A stretch of DNA of 64,000 bases, taken from assembly GCA_030248195.1 (NCBI GenBank), contig JASAND010011460.1, forward strand, positions 1-64,000. The letters are read 5' to 3'. Positions 42,843-54,303 of the stretch are shown one piece after another. This stretch comes from Trissonchulus latispiculum (Eukaryota > Nematoda > Enoplea > Enoplida > Ironidae). The notes beneath the pieces are model-generated. The model saw only the letters and a list, made by a program, of their open reading frames with translations. It did not search any database and was not told where the DNA came from. The translations under genes were made by a program, and so were the position numbers. How positions within the stretch are numbered: position 1 is the stretch's first letter; each line of letters starts with the position of its first letter.

Positions 42843-44150
42843 GATTCAAGGACTATCTACGAGAACTAAAATCAGAGCTGCAAGCGATTATGCGTCTATC
42901 CTCTTGTTCAAGCTTTCCTGAGTCGGACTTCTAACTGCTGATGATCCTTTTTGCAAATAAATGGAATAAACTTTAACTACAGGAGCCCGAAATAAAGATG
43001 AAGTGCAGAATATCATGCGTGCGTCAAAGAAATCATTAATCAGCATGTTGCATAAATCTGAGGAATCCATAACTACACATTGTCACCACTGCTTGCTACT
43101 GAGTATGCAGGGCAGTGTTTCTACAGAATACAACCAACTGCAATGTAAGGCACAGAAACAATCCTGCAATACATTCTTTCAACTAGTAATCATATCTTCC
43201 CGAAAAATATTTTATTCGTGACTTGTTTTGAGCAAATCTAAGTAATATCAGGCCAGTTGCCTCAGACAATACAATTCTCTCGAACACGATTAATTGCGTG
43301 CATCTATGACTTCAGTATCAAAATCCTTTTACACTCTCTCAGAAATTTGTATGCACTAGCCGGACGAAATTTTAGGACAGTTGTAATGAAGGTAGTAGCT
43401 ACCTACCTTTCTTTTTCTTCACACTTCCCTTTCCAATTCTTTTTCCTAAAATTATCCAAATTCTCATTTGCAAATATGTGGTTGCCGAAGTGTTCGGCTG
43501 ATCACGTGACGCTAACAAACAAGTTTTCTAGACTTGTGATGAAGACGAATCAGTTTCTGTTCTGCCGTTGGGTAGTGCCTTTGATCTGGATCGGCTGTGT
43601 TATGTGTGGGGACTCTTGTTTTCTGTGTGCACCTTTTCCAGTTCCCTCCCGTCTTTTCTATTATTGTTGTCTCGCTTCCCCGTTCCCCCTTTTTTGTGTG
43701 ACTTTACTCAATGTGGTGGGTAGCCCCCTGCTTGCTGTCCTGTACCACTGTGGGCAGCCCGCTGCGGGTTATCTGCATTTTTCCTGTACTGTACTTCCAA
43801 CTATTTTGTGCCCCTTATTTGTGCCCTTTTCGTTGCTGTTCCCTAGCCCCTAATATTGTACTGTTGGGTAGCCCGCTATCAGTATTCTGTCCCCCATCTT
43901 GTGTAGCCCAGGTGGCTGTCTGTATTTTATTCTCGCCTTTATATTTTCTTAAATTAAATATCCCAGTTGTCCCTGATTTATCCTAATAACCGTTACTACT
44001 TCTGCTAACTAGTATTCTGATTTTGGAGTAGCTAGGTAGATTTTGCGAATAGCCCGGAATTTAACTCTGTACTTGAGTTCGTAATTTTTTGTGGGTCCCC
44101 CAACTTTCTTGACGCCCTGTTGGCGTCCTCCAAAACTTATCCTCCCTCCC
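42843..44150. other. Intergenic, with a pyrimidine-rich stretch
   Basis: The plus strand from about 43560 to 43990 is rich in C and T. That keeps a plus-strand frame open (43257-43853) with a Leu/Phe/Pro/Cys-rich translation typical of composition-driven ORFs. No gene called. Confidence 0.5.
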
Positions 44151-44154
44151 CCTG

Positions 44155-44300
44155 GCGAGGTTAGTCACAGTAGTGTGAGCCGCCTGGACTAAAGATTTCC
44201 ACTCGCAGTTAGCAGGTCAGCGACCGTTGCGCAGTCCCTAGTAGCAGTGGCGTTGAGCCCGCTGGTTTAATTCCCGGCTCAACACCATCACACAGTGTTT
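44155..44300 (+). repeat. Possible tRNA-derived SINE
   Basis: GGACTAAAGATTTCCA resembles a tRNA-Ser/Leu anticodon arm. Further on, GTTGAGCC...TGGTTTAATTCCC...GGCTCAAC forms a T-arm-like stem with a B-box-like core. A related GGACTAAGATATCC block is at about 54820. No clear tail or target duplication. Confidence 0.3.
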
Positions 44301-45299
44301 CTTTTGCATAAGAAATGTTTCGGTTTTTAACTAAAATCGTACTTTATATATTAACTAAATTTAGAACAATAAGTTCACATTGAAACTGTTGTGAACTATT
44401 TTCGGATAATATTCTTGATTTCCATTTAAAATTATCCAAAACGCAGTGTTATCTTTATGAACGATAAATGAAAAATTGTACTCTCGTGTAGGAACCTCGG
44501 TTCCTTAGCTAATTTGTTCCGCCATTAAAATTGGGCGCAAATTCAGTCTTCTCAAATCTTGCGTACGGAGCGGCGGCTCTTCCATCTGCTTTTCTACATT
44601 CAACGGGGAGTTCTTTCCTTAAGTTTTGGGTTGGGGGATCTCAGTCCCTCCTAATTTGGACGACCCTCTCCTCTTTTGGGCTAAGGTAAACGTTGTATTT
44701 TTGTGTATACAATTATGAAAATGTTTATGTTTTGTGAACTGTAGAAGTTAATTTTGCTACCTTTGTCAAACTTATAATTCCGTTTAAAAACCCAGTAAAC
44801 TCACGGTACCGAAATTGGACTGCCGGCGTCTGCTGTAGTTGTTTAGGGAATGAGCGAGCTCAGGGACGAGATTGACATGCGCACACTCACGAACTAGCAA
44901 TTCTTCTTCGAGTTTAAGTATATTGTTCACTGGCAACAAACTAATCTTTACACTCTTATAAATAGACGCATTTAAAATTAACACAAATTTTTTATATGTG
45001 ACTTAGTTAGAGCAAAATTTAAAAAAAACAAAACCAATGAAACTGGCGAGCCATGTTGCCGCTTTCGTCTGCCGACATTGTCTTATGTTATTTTGTCACC
45101 CATGCCAAGTTGCTACTTTACGCTGAAGTAAGGCTTTCTGTTAAGGGGGTCACTTTGGTCAAAAATCGATAGTCACGGATTTCGCTATGCCCCCATATGT
45201 TATCAAAAACAAGACAAAGAGTTCGAAATCAAAATGTGACAAAGTTATTCAGGTTCAAAGCCGGATACTTGAAAATTCCGGTGATGGGCCCTTCTAGCT
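44301..45299. other. Intergenic, nothing recognised
   Basis: No supported gene. The left limit of the Polinton remnant is uncertain and may extend into here. Confidence 0.4.
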
Positions 45300-45819
45300 C
45301 AAGTGGAGACCGAAAGCGATCGCGAACAGGCTTGACCGATTGACCGAATTGCATCAACAAACGACTGCAAAACATTAATGTATCTATCTCTTCTGGTTTT
45401 AGTGAAATACTTCCACAGCTTGGTCTTCGGAGTTCTATTGGATCGTTCCACAAGCTACGTCAGGATTGCCGCATGTATAAAAGTGTATACAGTGATGGGT
45501 GAGAAGCCGTTGAAATTGTTGATTTAAAGATTTTATGTTTCTAACCGATAGTAACTGTGCTGGCATTCGTGATTGCCCAAGCGTATTTTGAAAACATGTC
45601 TATGCATGTTAGCAGAAACTTATATCCATCATTCACATTTGCCACTCTAGACATATCTGCTAGATTCATTTGCCATAACATGTCAACTCCGGTAACAAAA
45701 GATCTCCTTCTGGCATACTTACGACGAATAGGTTTATGCAGAGTGTAAATGTGTTGTTTCTTGAGCCAATCTTTAACAGCCCACAATGTTAATCCCGGAG
45801 CAGAACCTGACCTTGACAT
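45300..45819 (-). pseudogene. Polinton/Maverick retroviral-type integrase, broken
   Basis: The 45541-45819 frame encodes the N-terminal half of a Polinton-class integrase (KDWLKKQHIYTLHKPIRRKY, then LWQMNLADM, then DGYKFLLTCIDMFSKYAWA). The first catalytic Asp expected in that motif reads Asn. Its C-terminal half follows in another frame near 45340-45455 (VERSNRT...KLWKYFT, around the third catalytic acid). The gap between halves is shorter than in intact integrases, so sequence is deleted, and a stop lies between. The N-terminus is cut off at about 45820 by the repeat insertion. Integrase inserts Polinton DNA; this copy is dead. Confidence 0.8.
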
Positions 45820-47345
45820 GGTTGTACAGTTTCCTGATTGTGGTGACTTTTACAACCAATGCTGTCTGCTTTCATAACTAAATGTCTACTTTCACAACTA
45901 AAAGTCTACTTTCACAACTAAGGTGTCTACTTTCACAACTAAAAGTCTGCTTTCACAGCTAAGGTGTTTACTTTCACAACTAGAAGTCTACTTTAAAAAC
46001 TGAAAGTATGCTTTCTCAACAGACTCTGCGATTACTTCTGTTATATATGTTACGTATTACGTGTTTTAATTCAGTAATTGACTAAAGTCTGACCAAATAT
46101 GTTGGGAGCGAAATTGTTTTGTTTATTTTGATTTAGCAGTACAGTTTTGCTACAGCAATGTATATATTTTTTGAATTGTTACGCTATGAACTTTCCTTCG
46201 GTTGAAAAAGAGATTTAAAAAAATTAAAGTTAAATCAAAAGAAGCCGGTTTTTATTCCTGCTGGAGCAGGAATGTATAAAAAGGAATCTACTATGTTCAG
46301 TGCATGGTGAGTAATTTCTCTATTTAGAAGCCCTATCTTCAACACAGGCTAGCTTAGGTGGATTCTTTGTATGCAGATTATGCAAATTAGGTTTAGAAAC
46401 TATTTAAGCAGCTGAATTCACGGCCTTCATACAGTCTTCGGCTGTCAGCAATCTAAACGGTTGCAGTTTTCTGAGCACCAGGGCAGCCTGGGAGCTGCAC
46501 ATAGGTGCATTAGGCAACAAGGTAATTGCTTGCGCTGGACTTCATAAGTTCGGCACAAACATGGTATGGCAAGCAGTTCTCTCTGATATTATGTAGTTCT
46601 GCGAGAAAAAAATTAAACAGAAAAAAGACTAGTGAAGTAATTTAATTAGCACAATGTTTGATGTGTTTTCCTATTTATGCATTTGGAATGAAAAGTGTAT
46701 CTATACGTACATATCTTGATACATACATTGTGCTTATTTATGCTGACGGAAAGAAAGTCTGCTGGCTGGAATTCACAAAAAAATTAAGACATTGCATAGG
46801 GTACTAGTAGTTTGGCATCAAAATAATGTCAAAGGATGTCAAGAGAAACTGTAGGATGTCAAGGATGCTGTAATCTCAGGAGATTCTAGCGTTTAACAGA
46901 GCAAGGCTCAAACACAATTTTCAGATCAGAATAATAACAGGTCTACAAAGGAATATTGCCCCTTTTGGGGCCAACTTGTTTTATACATAGATATAAAGTT
47001 TTTGTGACTACGACTTATTCTGCCCGCAATGAATTTTTAAACAATTTCACTATTTTAGCTTTCGGTAGGCGTTACAGTGTCAATATCAGCAAGTTTATGT
47101 TCAAAATCAAAATGCTGGCATTTCAAGATCTTTCCGACATATTCGCGGCGGAATCTTCCATTTTTCTTATTTCTAAATTTCAAAGGAGCACGACTTCTTA
47201 CAGAAGACTTAGATAATTGCAACACTCTAGTAGTGAAGTGAGACATTTAGTTGTGAAATGAGACTTCTAGTTGTGAAGAGAGGCTTCTAGTTATGAAATA
47301 AGACATTTAGTTGTGAAATGAGACTGGTTGTGAAAGTAGACACAA
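45820..47345. mobile_element. Insertion with inverted arrays of a ~20-bp repeat
   Basis: The left end (45840-46025) has at least seven units of (A/G)GTCTACTTTCACAACTAA type. The right end (47222-47345) has about six inverted units (TAGTTGTGAAATGAGAC type), ending TGGTTGTGAAAGTAGAC. The middle is non-coding. It separates the two Polinton gene remnants and may be a foldback element or subterminal repeats of a DNA transposon. Confidence 0.65.
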
Positions 47346-47695
47346 CGAGTTTCCCAGGACCTGAATATGCCACGGGATTGGAGAGGGATATAGTATTAGT
47401 ATGCTAAAGTGTCTTTCGTTCAGTTTCCACAGAGCCAAACCAGTTCCACTGGAAAGTTGCCGTGGATAACAAGATAACACATTTTCTACGCAATCACAAA
47501 TAGTTTTTAGTAAGTCTGAATTTCCATTTTCAATAATACCGCGCCGTTGCTTGGCATTGCATGTGCAGAGCACTTTGACGTAGTCGACATGCTTTTCAAA
47601 ACATTTAACCATTGCAAACTGACTGTAGCAAAATACATTAAGTAATGCGTGTTTAGAATCTTTCTTATGTCTTTGCTTCTATTTGTAGACGCCAT
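47307..47695 (-). pseudogene. Polinton-associated small ORF remnant
   Basis: The frame from 47612 starts with a segment (EKHVDYVKVLCTCNAKQRRG, then a DLLKTICDCVENVL motif) that resembles the short protein found beside structural genes in many animal Polintons. A better N-terminus starting at 47695 is in another frame, so a frameshift separates them, and downstream the match is lost into repeat sequence. It lies on the same strand as the integrase remnant, 1.5 kb away. The role of this small protein is not firmly established; a basic virion-core-like role has been proposed for relatives. Confidence 0.5.
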
Positions 47696-47699
47696 TTGT

Positions 47700-49173
47700 A
47701 TCGTCTGGAAATAGTGATGATCTCAGTCGAAAGTCATCTGTTGTGTTCTGATCTAAGTCATGAGTAAGTGCCCGTGAAGTTTCTGCGTGGCGTGGTTAAA
47801 CGCTTGCATGAATCCCTCTACTTTACCCCGAGAAAAATCTACTTTGCCGGATTCCGGATTGAGTTTATCTGCTGGGATCTTCATCAACACTATCTGGCTT
47901 TTTCCTTGGCAAAATTTTTGGGGGAAATCTGGGGTCTGGGGGTTCCCCCCCCAGGTCTGGGAGGGGTCAGATGTCTGGGGGGCGAAATTTTTTTGGAAAA
48001 AATGCTTTATCTTTAAAATAGCTAAAAAATGTCTAAAAATTCGGCGAAGTCAGAAAATTTTTGAACTTTTAAATTTACCCTCAAAACCCTATTTTTCTCG
48101 CTCTCAGTCATTAAAGACCATTAGTTTACACTAATTTGTTTCTAATTTCTGACCTTAGCTTTATCAGTAATTGTCCCAGTTTATTCTTTCCATGCCAAGC
48201 AGTTACTTTTCTCAGGCTAGGATCTCTTATATCTACGCCAATTCACCAGAATATCATCCATCGTCGATTGGGTATTAGCACTAATACATAGGGATTGAGA
48301 ATGCAACTCAATTTTGTGTATTTTCAAGGATCATAGGTTTAAATGTCTGACCACAACAGGTTATAGCTAGTAACATGCTGCATGTTACTATGCTGAATTC
48401 TGAGGCATCATATTGAAATTAGAAGCAATAGATTCCAAAGAATTCCTCACTGCTGACGAACCCATTTTCCTATGAACTATTACTAAAAACCAACTCCCCT
48501 TGCAGCATTGACTTCTTAGTCTGCACATCATACCTCCTATTTTTATACTACCATTTGGCAAAAATGGCCCATTTCCCCATACTTGGGCGTTGTTACCCTG
48601 ATTCGTCGGTCTAACAACCCGCTGTTGCTGTCCAGAACCTCATTTATACCATTGTTCCCAAGAATTGATAGCATTTTGCCAGTACTTTTTCGTAGGGGGG
48701 CGCCATCCATTCGGTCTACAAAATTCTTGCGGGGACCTAAAAATACTTTTCTCAGGTGGGGAGAAGGTCCAGAAAATTCTACAGGCACCATAGTGCTTAA
48801 CAACTCTACACCTACACAAAACCTTCAAAATGGGGGGTTTAGTGGGGGTCAAAAATTCTACCCAAATCTCTCAATTTTCGATCTGTGCGTCCACTGTAAG
48901 TTTGCGCGTGATGTGTGTGATTACGTTTTCTACTTCTGAAGGCATATGTAACCCGTGCTTCCCTAAACATCTCCAAATCAACTTTCAAATTCGGGGGGGG
49001 GGGGGGTAAAAATTCATCGAAACTGCTTCAAAAACTACGCTTATGTGTATTTTTCAGTTTCCCAATCCTGTCCTAGCTATAAAAAAATCAAAATACTTAC
49101 GTAGGCGATGTTTTTCTCCATCTTGTTCCCCAATTTTTGACTTCCAACGGCTGTTTTTCAAATGTCGATATCA
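47700..49173. other. Intergenic with G-run patches
   Basis: No gene supported. Plus-strand ORFs at 47768-48134 and 48583-48939 arise in or near G-rich, low-complexity stretches (47930-47990, 48690-48850, 48993-49007) and have no motif. Confidence 0.45.
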
Positions 49174-49386
49174 TATGGGTCAATCACAATAACGACGGAA
49201 CACAATTGTGCGTTTATTAATGTAGCGGAACCGTTCAGCTACATTAATAAATGTAGCCGAAATGTTCGGCTACATTAAAAAATGTAGCCGAAACTTTCGG
49301 CTATATTTATTAGTGTAGTTGAAAGTTTCGACTACTTTCACTAATTCCGCACCATTGTGTTCCGTCGTTATTGTGATAGACCCATA
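49174..49386. mobile_element. MITE, about 210 bp
   Basis: Inverted ends TATGGGTCAATCACAATAAC and GTTATTGTGATAGACCCATA pair over about 40 bases with few mismatches. The interior has four near-palindromic AATGTAGCCGAA.(C/G)TTTCGGCTACATT units. No ORF. Confidence 0.8.
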
Positions 49387-50266
49387 AGCCAGTCACCTAG
49401 CTACTGTTTCGTAATTCAAAAATTCGAATTTTAGAAAACTCTGCTAAACTAAATCAAACCTAGTATAAAAGAAAGCCTATATACTGTACTTATAAGTTAT
49501 AAGTTAGAGTATAAGTTTTATTTCTCAACTATCTTAATATTAATAGAGTATAAGTTTTATTTCTCAACTAACTAGCCAAATATTAATTCCTAGCCTATTG
49601 TCCGACTAGGCATTGGGAGGCTAAGCGATTGCAGGTCTAACTCAAATATTTCTGACTACCTACCTAGCTAATAAATCTAAACTCTTACTATATACCGTCC
49701 TGAGTCACACAACTGAACTTGCAATTTTACCAGAAATAGCAGGTGTCGGAAGGCAAGGCATCCAGTAAAACACAATACAGCACTGAGAAACAACCTAACG
49801 CTAATTCCACCAACAACTAACAACTTCCGGATTTATATGAGATCATATACCGGATTTCTTTCAAGCCAATTACTGTACACGAAAGTAACGAAAAGTACGA
49901 AGATTCGCCAAAGACGAAAGTCGCAAAATAGCTGGTATTTAACACTATGGTTCTGATTTGGATGATGATGATGATTGATGATTAATCATGATGATTATTA
50001 CTGATGATTTACAACCAGTGCGCCAATTTTGTATCTTGTTGAAGTATAAGATTCCTATTAGTAGCTCTTAAATAACTGCTATATATTGACAACATATCAG
50101 AAGTAACAGAACAGAACTCTCAAAGCATAACACTTTTTGTTATTGCTAAATAAATACATATTCTTTGGTCATTTTATAATAACTACGTTTACTGTTTCCT
50201 TGTCATTTTATTATTTATGCCAAAAATCAGTCAGTATAATTGCCATCAAACAAGAAGTCACTTTGG
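49387..50266. other. Receptor 5 downstream region
   Basis: AT-rich, no gene. Contains a short duplicated GAGTATAAGTTTTATTTCTC (49506 and 49547) and a GAT/TGA-rich microsatellite at 49959-50010. Confidence 0.5.
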
Positions 50267-51238
50267 CTAAACTTTCTGCACGCCTGCAGAGGTACTCTTG
50301 AATAGACTGGGGGCCGTATCAACTTGTCCGTTTTTGAAACATCCAAACAGGGCTTTAGCTTCCCTTCGAAAGGTGGGATTGAATAAAATGTAAAACAGAA
50401 GATTAATTCCATAGTTTAGTCCCAGAAGCACCAGCACCCAGTAAGCCCAAATAGAATCACTGTCGGATATATTCAGCTTTCCAGTAGTGCCCGCTATTTG
50501 ATAGTATATGGGAGCTGGTATAATACATACTACAAACCCTACAAAACACCAAAACATCATTCTAGACCCGCGAGCTCGCTTCTGTATTTCTGCTTTGGTT
50601 GCCACAGTTCTGGTAGTCTTAATCTTCAGAAATATGGCTATGTAACAAATTAGCATTATCACACATGGAATGTATATAAACATAGCATCCATGGCAAACT
50701 TCCACAGCGGTAGCCGGCCATCAATCATTCACATACCAAAGGTCGGTAGTATGGTAAAGGAACCCAATAGCCTAGTGCCAGCCAGGAAAAATACAACAAA
50801 AAAGGTAAACAACCAAACTGCAATGACCCACAGGGCAATTGCCTTTTTCATACTGAATGCTTCCCTGTACGTGGTCGGTGCGAAAACCGCCGTAAACCTG
50901 TTTACTGCTATCAAAGCTTGACCGACCGGAGAGGCAAAAAGGCAGAACCAGCCCCAGGCTCCGGCCCACCTACACAGCGCATCCAGCTTTGCCAAGTCGC
51001 CGGGCTCCGTGCTTTGTTCCGATCCAAAATATACGGCCTCCAGCCCCTCCACCAGACCCCAAGTTACGCAAGCCGCGAGATCTGTAAGCGAGAGCAAGAA
51101 GACCAGGACATAGGTTACTTGAGATCGCAGCTTGTGCGAAGACAAAATAATTGCAGCCACAATTACATTGCAGATGCCAAGGCCCGAGAATGAGATGATC
51201 ATGGACAATCCGCCCCACGTTGTCGTCCCCCAAGTCAT
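50267..51238 (-). pseudogene. Seven-transmembrane receptor, copy 5, single in-frame TGA
   Basis: From the ATG at 51238 the frame encodes TM1-TM4 (169 residues), meets TGA at 50729-50731, then continues in the same frame for 153 codons to the normal tail (SLFKSTSAGVQKV). At the stop position every paralog has Cys of the ECL2 FGIC motif (TGT in copy 4), so one base change explains it. Everything else is intact: TM3 Cys, NRF, basic loop 3, CIIPAP, NLLFY, FNPTFRRE. The N-terminus is three codons shorter than in copy 4 and lacks the NxT-EK pattern (starts MTWGTTTWGG). Most likely a young pseudogene. Recoding of the TGA is possible but unsupported. Confidence 0.85.
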
Positions 51239-52160
51239 GTTCAGTAAATACTATCTTAACCTGGAATAATTGGAAGATAAGTCTTATTTGCTGCTGTTGT
51301 TGCTGTTACCAAACGTACATAATAACTAAGAGTGTGACGCTTGTGACAGTGTTTACTGGTACTGTTTCTACCGCTCTTTATGAGCAGCACTTGATGCAAG
51401 ATGTCAATCTTAAGTGTAATTTTATAAAAGAAGTAATACCGGTGGCAGTGGAAGAAATATTTCAGTCAGCAACGAACAATAGCTTTGGTCTACCACGGCT
51501 TCAAGAGTCTAACTCTGAAAATTTGAGGACCTTTACGCCCAAAGTAATAAAAATGCTTTACAGCAGTGGATAATTACAAACTGTAAATGTATCATCCTTT
51601 CCCTCGAAAGAAGGCATCAATGCCTATAGACTAAATTATAGATAACTCAGTAGGTAAGCTTACCTTGTTCTAATGGTTAATGATAGAATAGGGATGGATA
51701 ATACAAGCGAACAAATTTTCATACATATCGACGAATATGAAATCTCAAGTAAGATACCCTAAATAATTTCCTGGCAGTTGATAGTTCTGTCGATTAACCT
51801 TTTACGGTGGAAATCTGATAAAAGCCAGTTAATGAAGGCATGTGCTATACACCGCCTTCTGGTACCTCCCCATTTGCACAATATTTCACGAACCGTTTAA
51901 GGAATGATACATTTCAGCTTAGTCCCTTGCTCAAGGAAATTTGACGAAGCTGTTTAGACATGGGTGTCGAATTACTAATGATCAGATTAGCAAAGGAAGG
52001 AAATCTAATACCAAGCTAAACTGAACACTAGAAGGTATACAAGACAGAGAAAGCATTCGATATTTGTCCCAGAAATTAATACATTTTTGTAACGTTAAAT
52101 AGTTACAGTGCTCACAGTTTATGAGATGCAATCATGAAACATTGGGCGAGCCAAATATTG
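51239..52160. other. Receptor 5 upstream region
   Basis: No gene. It contains the GCTGCTGTTGTTGCTGTTACC stretch shared with the copy 4 flank (about 51288-51308). Confidence 0.45.
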
Positions 52161-53419
52161 TTACGTATGTATCCTTAGCATACCCACCCCTTGAGTCAAA
52201 CCCGAAACTTTTTGAGTCATGATTCTTGGGTGGAGTACTTCTTGATCCATCCCTTACTTTTCTTTGATCCGCTCTGGATTTTTTCCGAAATCCAAACATC
52301 AAGTGGTGTCGATATGTGGGAGAGTAGCGTTGTACACCAATTTTTGAGTCATGGAACTATATTCTGCAGAAAGCTTGCAAATTTATTCGTCTTCATGATT
52401 CACTTATCAAAGACCATCCATATTCCTACTATTGTAATAAATTTTAAAAATAAAAGTTTAAAAATTTACCTGAATATTATTCTATCTGTGAAAATTTGTA
52501 ATGGCTAGTTTGCTTCCCGCCCGCTCACCGAAGTTAAACAGATTCTAGAACCAGTAATAAATCAATGTTCTAGCGTCAACTATAGCATAATTCACGCAAA
52601 ACTACTAAAAATTAAACGTGTCAGAAGTTTTTTACAGAAGAATTATCAAGAATTCAACTTGACTTTTGAATTTTTACACATATAAGATTCCAAGTACACT
52701 GCATCCCGCCGGTTCACCTAGAATGGGCAGGTGTTAGAATAAAACTGTTGGGAAAAATTTAGCTGAAAGTTTTTAAATTTATAATGTTTAAAATACTACT
52801 GTTAATCCTAGATCAAATATTGCATTCGACGAAATTTTAATGACATCGAAGCTTTCACGCTAACACCTGCCCATTCTTGGTGAGCGGACGGGATGTAGTG
52901 TACTTGGAGTCATATGTGTAAAAATTCAAAAATTAAGTAGAATTTTTGATAAGTGTTTTGTAAAAATTTTCTAAAACGTTTACCTTTAGTAGTTTTGCGT
53001 GAATTATTTGACGCTAGAAAATTGGTTTATTACTTGCTGTAGAATCTTCGGTGGACGGGCGGGAAGCAAACTAGCCATTGCATTTGTTAGAGATTGAGTG
53101 GAATTCAGGTAAATTTTAAAATTTGCTTTTAAAATTTATTACAACAGATGGAATATGGATTGTCTTTGATCAGTGGATCATGAAGACGAATAAATTTGTA
53201 AACGTTCAGCAGAATATAGTTCTATGACTCAAAATTGGTGTATTGCACTACCCTCCCAGTTCCCACGCAGCGACACCACCTTAAACTTAGATTTCAGAAA
53301 TAATGCAGAGCGGATCAAAGAAAAGCTGTGGAGCAAGAAGTACTCCACCCCAGGATCATGACTCACAACGTTTCGGGTCTGACTCAAGGAGTGGGTGTGC
53401 TAAGGGTATATACGTTAAT
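52161..53419. mobile_element. Inverted-repeat element with a nested foldback core
   Basis: Outer arms of about 250 bases (TTACGTATGTATCCTTAGCA on the left, TGCTAAGGGTATATACGTTAA-like on the right) surround an inner foldback (52492-53093) whose ends are AATGGCTAGTTTGCTTCCCG and its inverse. The relative at 5151-5396 plus 12635-13340 is split by the LTR element and lacks the right outer arm. Confidence 0.85.
52492..53093. mobile_element. Foldback element, copy B
   Basis: About 600 bp palindrome, related to 12718-13340. Near-perfect ends, with inverted inner blocks TAAGATTCCAAGTACACTGC and its partner GTGTACTTGGAGTCATA. Non-coding. Confidence 0.85.
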
Positions 53420-54235
53420 AAAATGCAAAATGATCATGAAAAATTGCAGGCTTTCTCATTGTGTTGCTTCTAAGGTTATACAAAAACCACCAATAATGAT
53501 TGCAACTAACTAACTGCAACCAAACTAAACTTAATTACTTTGCAGAGTGTCATGTCATTGTTTCTACGTAACTACTTCGTGGACAGTTTGTACAGAAAGG
53601 TACTACACCAGATTATACTTCAAGTACAATTAGATTGCAAGTACAATTCACGGCTAACAAACCTATATAAAGAATAATTTTAAATTACAATTTCTGTCTT
53701 CCCGACGAAGATTATTTTCGTGACAAATGTTTTCTGTAAAACTCAACTATATCGGCTCAAACTGAATCACACGCAGGAATTCCCCTTCTAACAGGATTTG
53801 TTGCGTGCTATTTTGCCAAATGATTAAGGTCGAAGGTATTTGAACAAAACAATTTCAATCAGCTTAAGTTTAAATTTGAAACCTAGATGTGAATAGAATT
53901 TGAAACACAGGAACCTTACTTCATAGCCATAGAAGTTTTGCAAGATCTGAATTTCACACAACTGAATAATAGGAAACTTTCATTGAAACTGTGACTAAGA
54001 GCCAGTCTGAACCGAACTAACAAGGAGAACTAGTGAACAGTGAATCTGGAAAAACAAATAATATTTTCCGATAAAGAGCAGAAACACACAGTACTAACAT
54101 GAAACACTAAACATTCCAAACCCGTTGAGAGTTACGTTCATAATTCACCATACTTCTGCGTAGGCTCACCGTACTTACAGTTCTAACATTAATGTGAAAG
54201 GTGGAAATCAGGATTGAGAGACATGAAGAAAAGTG
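53420..54235. other. Intergenic, nothing recognised
   Basis: No gene or repeat identified. Confidence 0.45.
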
Positions 54236-54303
54236 TCCACGGCGGGGACCAAACCACCGAGATTTGGAGTAGAACGCTCTACCTCTTGCGCCACTTCCCC
54301 GGA
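54236..54303 (-). pseudogene. tRNA-Trp-like sequence (degenerate)
   Basis: The minus strand reads GGGAAGTGGCGCAAGAGGTAG (good A-box), a CTCCAAA anticodon-loop-like stretch with CCA, and GGTTTGGTCCC as a weak B-box. The anticodon stem does not pair and the acceptor stem is poor. Best read as a tRNA pseudogene or SINE head. Confidence 0.4.

Noticed and set aside
43257..43853. 198-codon plus-strand ORF
   Set aside because: Openness is explained by a pyrimidine-rich strand; the translation is Leu/Phe/Cys/Pro-rich without domains.
44155..44300. Functional tRNA gene
   Set aside because: Only partial A/B-box and arm resemblance; no cloverleaf can be drawn.
48583..48939. 118-codon plus-strand ORF
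   Set aside because: Overlaps minus-strand ORFs of similar length in low-complexity sequence; no recognisable protein.
50729..50731. Selenocysteine receptor as a firm call
   Set aside because: Only one of six paralogs has TGA there and no SECIS can be shown; recent nonsense mutation is simpler.
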